Below are positions 11,745 to 24,571 of a DNA stretch of 64,000 nucleotides, in pieces. Below the pieces are notes generated by a model, which was not told the origin of the DNA, ran no database searches, and saw only the letters and a list, made by a program, of their open reading frames with translations. A program made the translations under genes and the position numbers. How positions within the stretch are numbered: the first letter of the stretch is position 1; the number at the start of each line of letters is the position of its first letter. This DNA comes from Paguma larvata (Eukaryota; Chordata; Mammalia; Carnivora; Viverridae): the NCBI GenBank assembly GCA_030068075.1, contig CM057826.1, forward strand, positions 63,833,312 to 63,897,311, given 5' to 3'.

Positions 11745-11948
11745 GGGCACATGGGTGGCTCAGTCGGATAAGTGTCTGACTTTAGCTCAGGTCATGATCT
11801 CATGGTTTGCAAGTTCAAGCCCACATCGGGCTCTGTACTGACAACAGGGAGCCTGCTTCCAAGCCGCTGTCTCTCTCTCTCTCTCTCTCTCTCTGCCCCT
11901 CCCTCACTTGCTCACTCGCTCTCAAAAATAAACAAACATTAAAAAAAA
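11745..11948 (+). repeat. CAN-SINE with target-site duplication
   Basis: Head GGGCACATGGGTGGCTCAG, a (CT)n at about 11870-11895, tail CTCAAAAATAAACAAACATT. Flanks AGAAATCTACTGA (11732-11744) and AGAAATCTATTGA (11949-11961). Confidence 0.96.
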
Positions 11949-12024
11949 AGAAATCTATTGATAAAGGCTGTAACCATAGAGATAAATAAAATTATTGAAG
12001 TTTAAGGTTTAAAACAAAATTTTG

Positions 12025-14130
12025 AGACTTTCCATTAGTTTGGCACGTTTGTGAACTTCACATAAATGGAATCATATAACATACAGTCTTTTGTGTTTCA
12101 TGTTTTTTGCTCACCAAACATTTATGAGATTCATCATGCTGCTGCATGTATCAATTAACTTTTTCAATCCTGTGTAGTAGTCCACTGTTTGAATAAACCT
12201 CAACTGATTTACCTTTATCGTCCTAGTGCACATTTGGGTTGTTACCAATTTGGAGGCTACTATGAAGAATGCACTAAGCACATTCTTGCACGTATCTTTT
12301 AGTGAACACAAGTAGTCACTCCTCTTGAGTACATAGCTGGAAGTTAAAATGGTAAGTCATAGCATTCTTTAACTAAAAGAAACTGCCTAATTGTTTTCTA
12401 ACCCAGCTGTACTATTTTGTACTCTTACGCACAATGTATGGGCATCCTGGTGTTCCACATTTTGCATGATCACTTTTTTTTTTAACATTTATTTATTTTT
12501 CAGAGGGTGGGGAGGAACAGAGAAAGGGAGACCCAAAATGAGAAGCAGGCTCCAGGCTCTGAGCTGTCAGTACACAGTCCGACACTGGGCTCGAATTCAT
12601 GGACCACGAGATCATGACTTGAGCCAAAGTCGGCTGCTTAATCAACTATGCCACCCAGGCATCCTGATCAGTCTTTTTAATTTTAGTGATTTCAGTGGAG
12701 TGCATTTCCCTGATAATGAAGGATGTTGGATTCCTTTTCATGTGCTTACTGGCCATTTATCTCTTTTTGATTTGTCTTTTCAAGCTTCTGGCCATATTTT
12801 TTAAATTGGACTTTTTATTTTTTGGTTACTGGTTTGCAAAAATTCTTTATGTATCTGTACTGAGTTCTTCGTCAGATATGTGTATTGTAAATATTTTCTT
12901 CTAATCCATGGCTTGCGTTTTTATTTTCTTAATGAAGTGTTTTGAAAGGATTTTAAGTTTAGTTTTTAATTTGATGAAGTCCATTTTATATTTTTTTGTT
13001 TAGTCCTTTATGTGTCCTAAGAAAGCTTACCTACCCGAAGGTCACAAAGATATTGTCCTATATTTTCTTCTAAAAACATAACAGAAGTTCTTGGTTTTAA
13101 TGTATTATGTTTTTCTTTTATGGTTAGTGCTTTGTCATTCTATGTAAGAAATCTTTGCCTACTTTAAAAACATGAAGCTGTTCCCTATGTTTCCTTACAG
13201 AAGCCACTGTTTTGTCTTTCACACTTAGGTCTATAATCCAATTTGAATTAATTTTTGCATATGATATGAGGTAGGGCTCTGAGCTCTTTTTTCACTTTTT
13301 CTTTATACAAATATTTAATTGCCCCTGAGCCATTTATTGAAAAGATGACCTTTCCCCAACGAAGTGCAGGGATCCCTTGGTCATAAATCAAGTGACCACA
13401 TATGTATGGCTATTTTTCTCAACTCTATTTCCACTAGTCTACCAATCTATTATCATGTCTTAGTAACTTTGCAACTTTACCTAATTCTCAGCCACTATCT
13501 CTTTAAATATTACTCTTGCTGCATTCTCTTCCCCTGCCCCTTTTGACTCCTCTTCAATTATGTTTGCCTGTATCTATGTGCCTGTGTCCTTTATAACTCT
13601 TACATATAGTTTTTTTATTCACACTTTTTATTTTTCTGTGCTTTAGTCTGCGTATTTTCTATTGGCTTTTTTATATGTTCACTAATTCTGTCTTCTCACT
13701 AGTTCATTAATTCTGTGTTCACAAGCCCATCCAGTAAGTTAACAGCAAAACTACTTTCCATTTCTAGAATATCTTTCTTTTTAATTATAGACTACAATTC
13801 TGCCTAAATTTTCTGACTTTTCATCCACTTTATCTTTTTCTTTTTCTCAAGACATTGACAATAATTACACTAAAATCTTTCCTAATTCCAACATCTGGAT
13901 CACTTTTAGATTAACTAATAACTATTAACTTCTAGTAACTATCTGTTCTCTTGATTTATCAATTATTTTCGTTTCTTGCATTTCTTGTAACTTCACTGTA
14001 TGCCAATTGTTACGTATACAAGAACAAGAGAGACTTAAGACATATTTTCCCTTAGAGTTTGCCTTTTCCACTATTGGGGTCTGCTCTCCTCCATCCAATC
14101 AGGAACTAAAATTGGGCTGCAAGTGCTGTT
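12025..14130 (-). mobile_element. Old LINE-1 (L1M type), antisense, with a nested SINE
   Basis: Read in reverse this is a long stretch of ancient L1 3' sequence. The plus strand shows typical complements such as CATTTGGGTTGTTACCAATT, TATTGAAAAGATGACC near 13340, and TCTCCAAG-type text replaced by old variants. The segment 13490-14130 continues in the style of L1M 5' or inter-ORF sequence, with less certainty. No frame is preserved. Confidence 0.65.
12473..12665 (-). repeat. CAN-SINE in old L1
   Basis: T-run and ACATTTATTTATTTTTCAGAG at the tail end, CTATGCCACCCAGGCATCC at the head. GATCACTTTTTT before and GATCAGTCTTTTT after are a likely imperfect duplication. Confidence 0.92.
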
Positions 14131-14499
14131 CAAGGAAAATTTACATTGATTTGATTTGCCAAGTTCTGTAATCTAAATTTAGACTGAAAATAATACAGAT
14201 TTCTGTCTCCTCAGCCCTTAGCCTCCTTCCCTATACAGCTCCCAAATCTCACATGTGTCAATCTGAATTTTTACTTCTAATTCTTTCTTGTACTCTGAAA
14301 ATAAGACACTTTACATGTATATGATTTTGAAGTTATACAACAATTTATAAAATTTCACTTTGACAAAATACAATCAGATATAAATGGCTCATTAATAATT
14401 TACCTACAGATAACTTTTCTGTACCACGACATCTCTCAGTTTAAAGGCTTCACATCTCTACATGGCCATATTTATCCTGTTGCTATGCTCAGCATTTTA

Positions 14500-14681
14500 T
14501 TTAAAAAATTTTTTTTTTTGGAGTGAGAGACAAAGTATGAGGAGGGAGGAGAGAGAATCTTAAGCAGGCTCCATGCTCAGTGTGGACCCAGATGCAGGGC
14601 TTGATTTCACAACCCTGGGATCATGACCTGAGCCCAAATCAAGAGTAGGAGGCTCAACCGACTGAGCCACCCAGCCACCCC
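14500..14681 (-). repeat. CAN-SINE with exact target-site duplication
   Basis: Flanked by ATGCTCAGCATTTTA at 14485-14499 and 14682-14696 (15 of 15). Head complement ACTGAGCCACCCAGCCACCC. It is an older copy by sequence, so the preserved duplication is notable. Confidence 0.95.
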
Positions 14682-14839
14682 ATGCTCAGCATTTTAAAGT
14701 AAATCAAGTTGAGTTCTAGCCCTGGAATAAAAAATACAGGACATAATTTCTTTTAAACTGAGTTACAATTTCTGCATTTATCTGTTTCCAGGTCACCTAA
14801 ATCTCATGAAAGCTCTATTTTATTTTGCCATATAGATAT

Positions 14840-15167
14840 ATATGTCAAACAGACACAAAAGTATGGAGAACATTATAGCCAACTCCCATGTATCATCACA
14901 TTCTTCCTCAATAATCAACTCATGATCTTGTTTCATCAATACCCACACCCACTTCCTCTATTCTCCTCCCTGATTCAAATTTATTTGTAAAACAAATCTC
15001 AGACATCATACTGTTTCTTCCATAGATAATTTAGTACAAATATTTAAATAGGGATTCTTTCTAAACCATAGTGCCATCATTTTACCTAAAAAATAAACTT
15101 TTCTTTACTGTTTTTAAATATATAGTCAGGGTTCACATTTCCCTAACTGTTGTACACATATTTCCCG

Positions 15168-15209
<42 letters not shown>

Positions 15210-15400
15210 TGTTTTTATAGATTATTTCTATCGGTGCCTTGTTATCAACAGCAAAACAGTATTCTTTTTTGCCACTAGATGGTACTACTGTGTAAATTTC
15301 AGAAATCCTTAAATTATTTAGTTGAAGACCCACCTTGCCTTTCTTTGGGGTAAACAGGTTAATGAGCAGGAAACATGATTCAAGATACATAATGCATTCC
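14840..15400. repeat. Ancient interspersed repeat of unassigned class
   Basis: Text such as CATGTATCATCACATTCTTC, TTGTTTCATCAATACCCACA and CAAATCTCAGACATCATACT recalls a widespread old mammalian repeat. I cannot name the family with confidence. Confidence 0.35.
15168..15206. repeat. (CT)n(CA)n microsatellite
   Basis: Thirteen CT units followed by about six CA units. Confidence 0.95.
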
Positions 15401-17375
15401 AAAGAATAAATGATTCTGAGATAAATAACTACTGTTTTGGATTAACTTTAATCCAACGTAGGAAATGCCAGTGTCTCCAAGTGTCTTTTCGCAAATAAAT
15501 ATTCTAAGACAAAATAAATGTCAAGGTTCACGCTCTTGAATGGCTTAAAGTGTCTTAAGGAGAATTACACAAATAATTTCATTATAAGGTTGACTGCTTA
15601 GATACCATGTGCCAAATCCTAAAGAAATATGTGTATGTCTTTTGAAAGATGTCTGCAGAAGCATCTGGTGAGTAATAAGCAGTTCATGGTTGAATTCAGA
15701 ATGGTGCCAATTATTCATGATGTATAATATTATACCACATGGATAAGTGGTCAACCTGAAATTTCATTGTAGAAATTTAAGGGCCTGACCTGTACTGTTA
15801 CTCCGAGACATTCCATTTGCATCTCCAGCATGGAGATGGGTGTAAGGGTAGGTTAAAATGTCTCCCAAAAATTAATTCTGAATTGGCTCAAATAGTTAAG
15901 CAAAAACTTAAAAGGGATCTCAGAATTATTTACTATAAAACAGACATCTAACTAGGCCTGCCAAGAGGAGTTCTTTGCAAAATATACCTCCCAAAGGTAG
16001 GTAAAAGAGTAGTCCTATTGGGAATTTTAATTCTGTATCTTCGAACTTTTGAAACCACATGCCATGTACAATAATTTTAGATATATTGTGTTGATCAGTG
16101 TTAAAATAGCAAACTATTCTTTTTTAACCTATTATAAAACTGACTTGGCTGTTTTTAAGGTCACCCACAGTTCATGGTGAAAACATGCTTGTTTAAAATC
16201 TACCTTATGTCCAAAAGGACTGGAAGTAGGAATCTTGGAGATCTATCATTGCTGAAGACAGTTTTTATCCACAGAAAGAGGTAATTAGAATAGAAAAGAT
16301 TTATGGATAGACAGAATTGTATTTATGAGTAAAAGACTGAATTGTTATGATTTGATTATAAAGGGTTAAGAGGAGCAAAAATAGTTCAGTGATGGTCAGA
16401 AACTTGAAGAATAAGGGAGCTCAAAATGCATAGAAAAAGAACTAGAAGAAAATAGGAAATGAATAAGAGTAGTGGACAGATAGGCAGAAGAGGGTCAGGC
16501 ACCCGGATGCTAAAATAGCCAGGAGGCAGAAACAACGCGAAGCAGGAAGAATTTTTAAAAGAGAAAGAGGTTAACAATTTTGCTGATGATCTCCAAATTT
16601 ATAGAGTTATTAAATTCAGTGAGAAGATAATCTGCCTAAGTAACTGGAAATTAAAATAGTTAAAATTTTAATGTCAATTATTCTGAAATTAGAACATATC
16701 TTCCCTGCTGCAGACTGAGTATTTTATAACTTTTCTTGGAGGTTATCACAACTTTTCAATGCTATTTGGCAAACTAATTTCAGGACTTGAAGGAGCCATG
16801 GAAATCTTCTAGGCTAGTGTGATGCCTGTATTTTCCAAAATAAGGCACCTTAAGTCCAGAAGTGTTCCTAAAGGTGATACGACTCAACTTGTGGCAAAAC
16901 AAGGAGGACCAGGTACTGACTTTCAGTTATGGACTCTTCCCACTAGGGAACTGTGTTTTTCTTGATCATTTATCACTGAAGCACTTAAGTGGAGACAAGA
17001 TCTGGACAGCTGGGGAGGAAGACTATCGTTAATAATTGAGGTATACTTTAAAATTGTGAGACTAGTTTCTATGATTTACACAGAACACCCAGCCTCAGTA
17101 TAGTGATACTATAAAGTTGGTCTCTTATTTTTAAGCTTAAAAACAACTATGAACTAACTAGCAATTGGGGTTTTACGATTATTTTCTCTATATGATTCAC
17201 TGGAATAATACATTTTATCCAAAACATACATGCTAAATTTTGCAAGAAGGAGTTTACATATTAATGCTTAACTTAAAATACACTTTTAAGTAAGCAAAGC
17301 ATCTAACCCAAGTTTACAGGAGGGAATACTGAATAAAAATGGATAAACTACAATTAAAAGTCACAGTCTTGATAC

Positions 17376-17528
17376 CTTCATATTAGATGCCTCAGTTTCC
17401 AGTTTTGTAAGATGGTTGGAATTATCTTCTAGCTCTTGTCGAAGATTTGAGTTCTCCATCTTCAGTGCCTCAACTTGCTTTAACAACTGATCATATGAAG
17501 CTGCAGCCATCCTTGGCTACCCTTGGAC
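17376..17528 (-). CDS. APC: APC exon 2: start codon and codons 1-45
   Basis: First coding exon. On the minus strand the acceptor ...CCTTATAG ends at 17529. Then come 18 nt of 5' UTR (GTCCAAGGGTAGCCAAGG) and the ATG at 17510-17508, in a good Kozak setting (AAGG before, G after). The 135 coding bases encode residues 1-45, beginning MAAASYDQLLKQVEALK. The exon ends in phase 0 with donor GTATCAAG. Known biology: residues 1-57 form the heptad coiled coil through which APC dimerises. Leucine and other hydrophobic residues at heptad spacing (L9, L10, V13, L16, M19, L23) are all present. I see no change from the human protein here. Length and boundary agree with the human exon (c.-18 to c.135). Confidence 0.98.
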
Positions 17529-18385
17529 CTATAAGGTTAAAAAGGATTTTGAAATTCACTACTAAAAAATATAGTGGCTGCTTGTTTACAAAGAAAGGGA
17601 TAAAGAAACAAAACTCTGGAGACATTTAATAAGAATTGTGTTAACATGGTAGTAATGGTCTCAAACCAATTTTGCTCAAGCAGCATCGTCTTTCTAAGAG
17701 GATGAAACACTGGAGTCTTAGCTGAAGACAAAGACGAATAAAACAGAAGAGGACCTCAGTAGTACATTTGTTTTTTCACAGGTGGATGAATTTCTGTCAG
17801 ATTAGGATTTTTTTTAAGTTTTCAAAGATACTTTAACGGTTCTTATAGGCAAAACTTTGCAATGAAGTGTAATCATTGATGAGAAATTTATATTGATAAT
17901 ATTATTTATGGATTTTGTCCAATAGCTACATAAATTTAAAGCCCAAGTGAATTAACGAGATTAGGTATTACATTCTGTCACTTTGATAGAAGGCTAGTCA
18001 TAAGTATCATCCATGGGGAAGTAGTTCTGAACTTCCAAAAAGGCCTCATTAAAAAGGTAGCCATTTAGCAGAATGAATACAAAGGATAGCACGAGATTGA
18101 GACTTCAAATTTTTTTGATGAAGATGAAAAATAAGAATTACTAATACAAAGTTCTATTACATTTATTCAAAAAGATGAATATAATAGGCCATGCTATAGC
18201 ATATGTGGTCTTTGGACTCACTGTGCTCAGATTATGGCCAAAAGACACTTAAGAAAATTGATGATTTTAGAAGCATCACAAGGAGAAGCACACAAGGAGA
18301 AGTGAGGTAGAGTCTGGTAATTAATTACATCACTATGAAAGCAGAAGGAAGAAAAGAAAAGATAGCTAAGTACCAAGAAGTCCTT

Positions 18386-18594
18386 TTTTTTTTTTTAAAT
18401 GTTTATTTACTTTTGAAAGAGAGACAGTGTGTGAGCAGGGGAGGGGCAGAGAAAGAGGGAGACACAGAATCTGAAGCAGGTTCCAAGCCATGAGCTGTCA
18501 GCACAGAGCCCGACGTGGGGCTCCAACTCACAAACTGTGAGATCATGACCTGAGCCGAAGTTGGTGCTTAACTGACTGAGCCACCCAGGCGCCC
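18386..18594 (-). repeat. CAN-SINE, fairly young
   Basis: T-run, ATGTTTATTTACTTTTGAAA, body with GAGCTGTCAGCACAGAGCCC, head complement GAGCCACCCAGGCGCCC. Flanks CAAGAAGTCCTT (18374-18385) and CAAGAGGTCCTT (18595-18606). Confidence 0.97.
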
Positions 18595-20739
18595 CAAGAG
18601 GTCCTTAATATGAAGAATTTGAGACTGCTAAGAGTTAGATTAAAACTAACCAAGTTCACAGGACCCAGATTCTCTTTTTAGTTTAATCCCAAACACAATT
18701 TAGAATAAATAAAATTCTGCCTATCTTGATTCTTTTAAAACTAAAAGTATTACAAAAGTTTGTTTGAAAATGATACTTAAACATCCTGACATAAGAAAAT
18801 GCTTCTGTAATAAAATCCACTACACAAATTAAGGCAGCCAGGTTATAACACTAGCTAGTCAAGGCAGTACTGGAGTTCATCAACTAGAAGGCCTTTAACA
18901 AGGAAAATCAAAGGACTCAGATCTAATCACTTCTCTGAGTTAATGATAATATCTGGTGCAAGTCATTGTCAGCTGAGGAGGAAAGTGAGTCGTGGGAGGT
19001 AGGCAATCACTGACAAAAGTCTTTACTATTGAAAAGAATGAGAACTAGATTTGTATTTGGAGACCCAGGTCTTAATTTCATGCTTGGTCAGGGTTTAATC
19101 TTTGCCCCTTCATTTTAATTCCTTTCACTATTTGTAAAAGTTATTTAGTATCTGCACGAATACAATTTACAGGGATACTGTTAGTGCTCTCTTCAGGACC
19201 ATATATACTACAGGGATACTATTAGAATTAAGAAAAGACAGGTTAAATATAAAAGTGCTATGTAAATAAAGGTTACAACGTATCTTCCTTAGTAAGACCC
19301 AATGTCAATCTGCTGTTTTAAGCTTCTGTCCCCTGACCAAGGGACAAGAGGTAAAGAAGTAATTCAGCCACTTGAAAAGTACAGAGTCATCTCAAAAATG
19401 AAGGAGAAAATCATAAGTATGATCATTTATCTGCTTTACATCATCCCATTAACACGCGGGTCTGAAAATATATAGCACATTAAAAACTATGTAGCAGAAG
19501 TGGGGAAGTGACAGAATTTAATAATGCAAGCCCTAAATTCTTTATTTCAAATAAAATTTTAACAGGCAACTTTGCACTAAAATAATAAAATATAAAAGTT
19601 AACACTGGGAAAGAGACAGGCATATACAGGTATGTGAAGACATGGAGACCTCACGCAATCACAGAAAGAGCCAGATGGGCAAAATGAACACAGAGTAAGC
19701 GTTCTTTATTGAGGGGAAAAAATTCAACCCTTCATATGGATAATTAAAACATTCGAACACCTTTCCCCCCACTCCAGAATCAAAATCATAAAAGTCATTT
19801 CTGCTCTAGAAAGCAGGATATTTCATTTAATTTGATGGGAACAAGAAGATGTTTCATGCAATAATTCTCCCTTGTATCCTTTTAAATTGTTGCAACCATT
19901 CTTCCCCAACTCAAAACTGCTTGATGCAAAATTTGAGAAATCATAAATTTACTTTAGAATACTTTTTATACAATCATTAGAATTTCATACCAAATAGATC
20001 TTAATTGCAAATCACTCAATAACATTAAAAAAATCAAAATTTTTCTCATGAAATGAACAGAATCTCTGAATCTTTCACTTTAATGAGAATATACAAGCAT
20101 CCCAATTTGTTTTTTTGTAGTCAAGATACCCATTAGAGAGATCCTCACCCCATAAAAGAAAGGTAGAAGTAAAGAAAGCAAAGGGACTGTTATTTAGACT
20201 TTTATCCATATGTTCACTGAAAAACAAACTTACGAGTATCCTAAGAAATTAATGCGAGGAAGAAAAGTTTCAGGCTGGCAAGAGATATTCAATTAGAATT
20301 AAATTTGGAGTTATCATTATTACTAATATAAGCAGTCTAGGACCACTTTGTTTTTAAATCAGTGAAACTGTTTTTATTGTTTTGTTTTGATGGATTAAAA
20401 AATATGTATTTGCTAGCAATTTTAGGTGGCAAGAGGAAAATACCAACAGAAAGAGAAGAAAGCAAAAGAATGCTAAGACTACTTTGCTCAACTGTATGCA
20501 AATAAACTTGAAAACTTAAATACTTTTCTAGAAAATGTAATGAATCAAAACTAACACCAAAGAGAAAAAAAATCTAAAATTCACAATAAAAATCACTATT
20601 AGAAAATTGACATCATTCAACATACTAATAGATCTACATGGGAAACAAAATACGATCATGTCAAAGGTGATGAAAAGATGTTCTACAAATAGTGCCCGTT
20701 CTTAGTTGAGAATACTGAATGTAAAAGGACTCTTCTTTA

Positions 20740-21360
20740 ACATGACTGACACCAGCCCCAGAGCCAGCACCATACTTAATATGAAAACAGTGGATCTATT
20801 TCCAAAGTTAGGGGAAGCCCATTTTTACCCCTTTGTTACTCATTGTACCAGAGTAATGAAGTTAAAAGGAATACAATTGGTAGATGACATAATTATATAC
20901 CTAGAATATCCCAAAGAATCAACTAAATACTACTATAAGATAACTGAGTAATTCAGTGTAGTCTAAAATATACAGAAATGTTTCCTTTTTATGTGCAAAG
21001 AGAAATCAGAAGATGAAATGGAAGGAAAGGTGCTATTTACAATTTTTAGGAGTAGAAAATACTTAGGCATAAACTGAACAAAAAGAGTCCAAAACATGTA
21101 TGAGGAAAACTATAAACATACCTTGTTCATGTACATAAAGATTCAGTATCATGAAGATGTGATTTCTCCCAACTTAATCTATAAATCTTATACAGTCCCA
21201 GTAAAAATGCTATATAAGGTTTGTTTTCATTTTGTTTTCTGTAGTTAGACATTTGGAAAAATAAGCAAAAGGGAAAATATGAAAAGAGAAGGAATAGAAC
21301 TACCACATATTAAAATATTGTACAAAGCCTTTATAAATAAAACAGTCTATAGTTAACTGT
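20740..21360 (+). mobile_element. Old LINE-1 ORF2 fragment
   Basis: L1 ORF2 phrases in the right order: ATAATTATATACCTAGAAT, AAAATACTTAGGCATAAACT, GAGGAAAACTATAAAC, TCTATAAATCTTATACAGTC. Broken in frame throughout. One short frame (20706-20951) ends in the ORF2p-like VDDIIIYLEYPKE. Confidence 0.75.
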
Positions 21361-21515
21361 TATGTACCAATAAGTTCATTTTTTAGTCCTGATACTTGCA
21401 CTGTGAATATGTAAGATGTTAACATTATAGGAAACTGGAAAGCTGAGTGAAGGGTATACGAGGAACTCACTATATTCTTTTTCCAATTCTTTTTGTAAGT
21501 CCAAAGTCATTTTCT

Positions 21516-21710
21516 GGAGTGCCTAGGTGGCTCAGTTGGTTGAGTGTCTGACTTTGGCTCAGGTCATGATCTCATAGTTCAGGGTTCAAGCCCTGCATCA
21601 GGCTCCCGTGCTGACAGCTCCAAGCCTGGAGCTTTCGTCAGTTTCTCTGTCTTCCTCTCTCTCTCTGCCTCTCCCCAGCTTGTGCTCTCTCTCAAAAATA
21701 AAGAAATAAA
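21516..21710 (+). repeat. CAN-SINE
   Basis: Head GAGTGCCTAGGTGGCTCAG, tail CTCTCAAAAATAAAGAAATAA. No clear flanking duplication. Confidence 0.93.
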
Positions 21711-21817
21711 CTTATCCAAAAAATTGTTCTTAAAGTTTTTAAAAGCTAGGTCATATCTATAGGTCATATCAATAGGTCAACCATGGGAACATGTACACGC
21801 ATGTGTAAGGGCACGTG

Positions 21818-21839
21818 CACACACACACACACACACACA
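21818..21839. repeat. (CA)n microsatellite
   Basis: Eleven CA units after a CACGTG-rich lead-in. Confidence 0.95.
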
Positions 21840-21894
21840 AATCCATAAGTAAATATATGTAAATTTAGTCATAATGAAGGTAGCATTTCAAATA

Positions 21895-22290
21895 CATGTG
21901 AAAAGATAGGCTTTAAGTAAGGGCATTGGGCAAAAGGGCAGCCTTAAGAAAATAGATAAAATTGCATCTACTCCTCATACAACACACTAAGATGAATCAG
22001 AGAAGGAACAGAGATTTAAATGTTTAAGAACATTACATTGCACTTAAATCATGGAAACAGTTTTGTTTTTTAATTGAAGATATTTACATGGAATACACCT
22101 TCTTTCGAGGAGTTCTCTGATGATGTCTGTTACTAGAGGAGGAGCAAAAGATCAGGCAGGTTACTTCAAGCAGGTGGGAAAGTTTTTACTTTGTATAAAA
22201 GCATAACTACTTTCAAATAAATAGGATACGACCACTCAGTGGAATACTACACTGGCATTAAAAAGAATGAAACTGATGTTAAGAAAAAAA
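21895..22290 (+). mobile_element. Old LINE-1 fragment, end of ORF2
   Basis: CACTCAGTGGAATACTACAC followed by CATTAAAAAGAATGAAACTG is the L1 motif near the end of ORF2. The part before about 22200 is only weakly L1-like. Confidence 0.5.
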
Positions 22291-22479
22291 AGGCAAAACA
22301 AAACAAAACAAAATTCCCCAAAGAGTGTAGGTCATTGGGTCTCATATGGTCCATCCTGTTACATTAAAAGAACTGTGTAAGGATAAAAAAAGTCACTGAA
22401 AGGATATACAAAAATATAGTCATGTCTCTAGAAATAAAGGTCTGAGGTCTCCTGAGTAGCCTTCTTTGATACCTTTTAA

Positions 22480-23400
22480 TAGAGTTTGAAGATCAAAGCA
22501 AAAAGTTGGTTCTCTGAAAAGGCTAAATACGATTAGATCGAGAGAAGAGACCAAACACAGAATATGAACAAAATCTGCAAGGGGGTTGGTGCTGATTTAA
22601 GAAGAAATAGAAAACCTTAATAGTTCTATAACTATTGAAAAATTGGAGCAGTAAATATTTTCTTCCTTCTCCTCCCAATACAAATAAACACCAAATCCAA
22701 ACAGTTTTACATACACCTTCTACGAAATATTTAAGAAATAAATTGTTTTAACTTTATAAAACTTTCCCAGGAATAGAAATAAATAGTAAATATGCATTCT
22801 ATCAGGCCAATATAATTATGATATAAAAGTCAAAGGCAGTGTGAAAAATAATTATGGTCAATATTATCATGAATATTGACATAAAAATTCTGAACAAAGT
22901 ATCAGGTAACAAAATATATTAGTATACAGTAAAGACACTATAGCAGAATCAGGCTGAGTTATCCTAAGAATGCAAGGATAGTTTAACATTAGATCATTTA
23001 TGTGTTATTCACTAGATTAAAATATTAAAGAAGAAAAATCATATGAGGACCTCAAGAGACAAAGAAAAAACATTTGATAAAAGTCATTAGCTATGCCAAG
23101 AAAAAAACTCTTAATAAACTGGAAAACAGAATGGAAGCTGGCAAAAAGCTACAGTAAACATTTTTAATAGTGAAATGTTAGGGGCATTCTTTTTAAAATT
23201 AAGAATAAGATAACAATGTCAACTATTACCACTTTTATTCAACACAATCCTTGAAGTCCTAATTACTAATTAGAACAGTAAAGTTTTAGAAAGAATAATG
23301 ACTGGAAAGGCACTTAACGAAGGAGAAAAATCTTAAATATGAAAATTTAACAAGTTTGTCAGATAGAAAAAAATCAATATACCAAAAAAAAGTTTTAATT
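22480..23400 (+). mobile_element. Old LINE-1 ORF2 fragment, endonuclease-RT spacer and RT region
   Basis: TTGGTTCTCTGAAAAGGC, ATTCTATCAGGCCAATATAA, ATGCAAGGATAGTTTAACAT and CAACTATTACCACTTTTATT match L1 ORF2 in order. Its strand is that of the piece at 20740, but this earlier ORF2 part lies downstream of that later part, so they are two separate insertions or a rearranged one. Confidence 0.75.
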
Positions 23401-23440
23401 CCAAGTGGAGTCCTCACCTAATTTTAGTTCTTCTTCTTGA

Positions 23441-23472
23441 AAAAAAAAAAAAAGAACTTTATTTTTATTTGA

Positions 23473-23510
<38 letters not shown>

Positions 23511-23678
23511 ACGCATGAGCAGGGAAGAGGGGCAGAGGGAGAGAGAGAGAGAATCTTAAGCAGGCTCCATGCTCAGTGCAGAACCCAACTTGGGGCTCAA
23601 TCCTACAACCCTGGAGTCATGACCTGAGCCAAAATAAAAAGTCGGACGCTCAACTGACTGAGCCACCCTGACACCCCA
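23441..23678 (-). repeat. CAN-SINE, older, with a long GA run
   Basis: AACTTTATTTTTATTTGAGAG followed by an extended (GA)n to about 23511, head complement CTGAGCCACCCTGACACCCC. An A-run, not a T-run, precedes the tail complement, which is unusual. Confidence 0.9.
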
Positions 23679-24339
23679 ATTCTTATCTTTTTATTTAACA
23701 ACCAATGCAGGACCTTATCTTACTTTCTACTTCTCTTTCTATTCTCTTCTAAGACCCATTAGGTGATGATATTCAGTTTCCTGTTATATTCTTTGCTCAA
23801 CCCTTCCTTTCCCTACATTCTGTAAATGGCTACTTACTTTGGCTGGACTCCATCCAAGCCTATTCCCAGGTAAGGACAAGCTCCAAGATGGCCACCAAAA
23901 TTACCTGAATTGGCAAACATTTTCTGCAAAGGCTTTGTGGGCCCTAAGATTTCTATCACAATCATCTTTGTTGTTTTAACACAAAAGTAGCCACAGATTA
24001 AACATACATAAATGGGCATGACCATGTTCCAGTAAAACTTAGTTTGATGATAGTCTGCTGACACCTGGCCCAGAACGTAAATTTCCAATTCTGGTTTTTA
24101 AACACCCCAAGGTAGCCTGAATAATTTCAAAAGCTATTGAAAAATTATCAAGATTAGTATTTCCCTTTTACATAACAGGAAATAACCTGCTACGCTGGAA
24201 AGAAAAGAGAACTAGAAAGTCTTAAGGTCCTTGATTAATTTTCAGCAATCATTTTTAATTTCCATGATTTCTTCATCTTCTAGAAATTTGCTGCAATCTC
24301 TATTTGGCTCCCTCTCACTCTATGGCATTATAAGTACAG

Positions 24340-24571
24340 ACCTTAATTTTTTTTTTTAAATTTTTTTTAACGTTTATTTAATTTTGAGAGACATAGAGAC
24401 AGAGTATGAGCAGGGGAAGGGCAGAGAGAGGGGGAGACACAGAATCGGAAGCAGGTTCCAGGCTCTGAGCCGTCAGCACAGAGCCCGACGCGGGGCTCGA
24501 ACCCAGAGACCGTGAGATCATGACCTGAGCTGAAGTCGGCTGCCCAACCGACTGAGCCACCCAGGTGCCCC
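24340..24571 (-). repeat. CAN-SINE, young cat-type
   Basis: Long T-run, AACGTTTATTTAATTTTGAG, body GAGCCGTCAGCACAGAGCCC and GACGCGGGGCTCGAACCC, head complement GACTGAGCCACCCAGGTGCC. CpGs of the tRNA-like head are kept, which argues for a recent insertion. Confidence 0.96.

Larger units (their letters stand above)
9003..17375 (-). other. APC: APC intron 2
   Basis: 8373 bp. The repeats within are listed separately. No recognisable feature in 9420-9960 or 15400-17375 beyond AT-rich unique sequence. Confidence 0.9.

Noticed and set aside
16790..16920. Possible old repeat with AAGGAGCCATGGAAATCTTC
   Set aside because: The resemblance to known ancient repeats was too weak to name.
17447..17629. 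Plus-strand frame over APC exon 2
   Set aside because: It is the antisense shadow of a confirmed coding exon.
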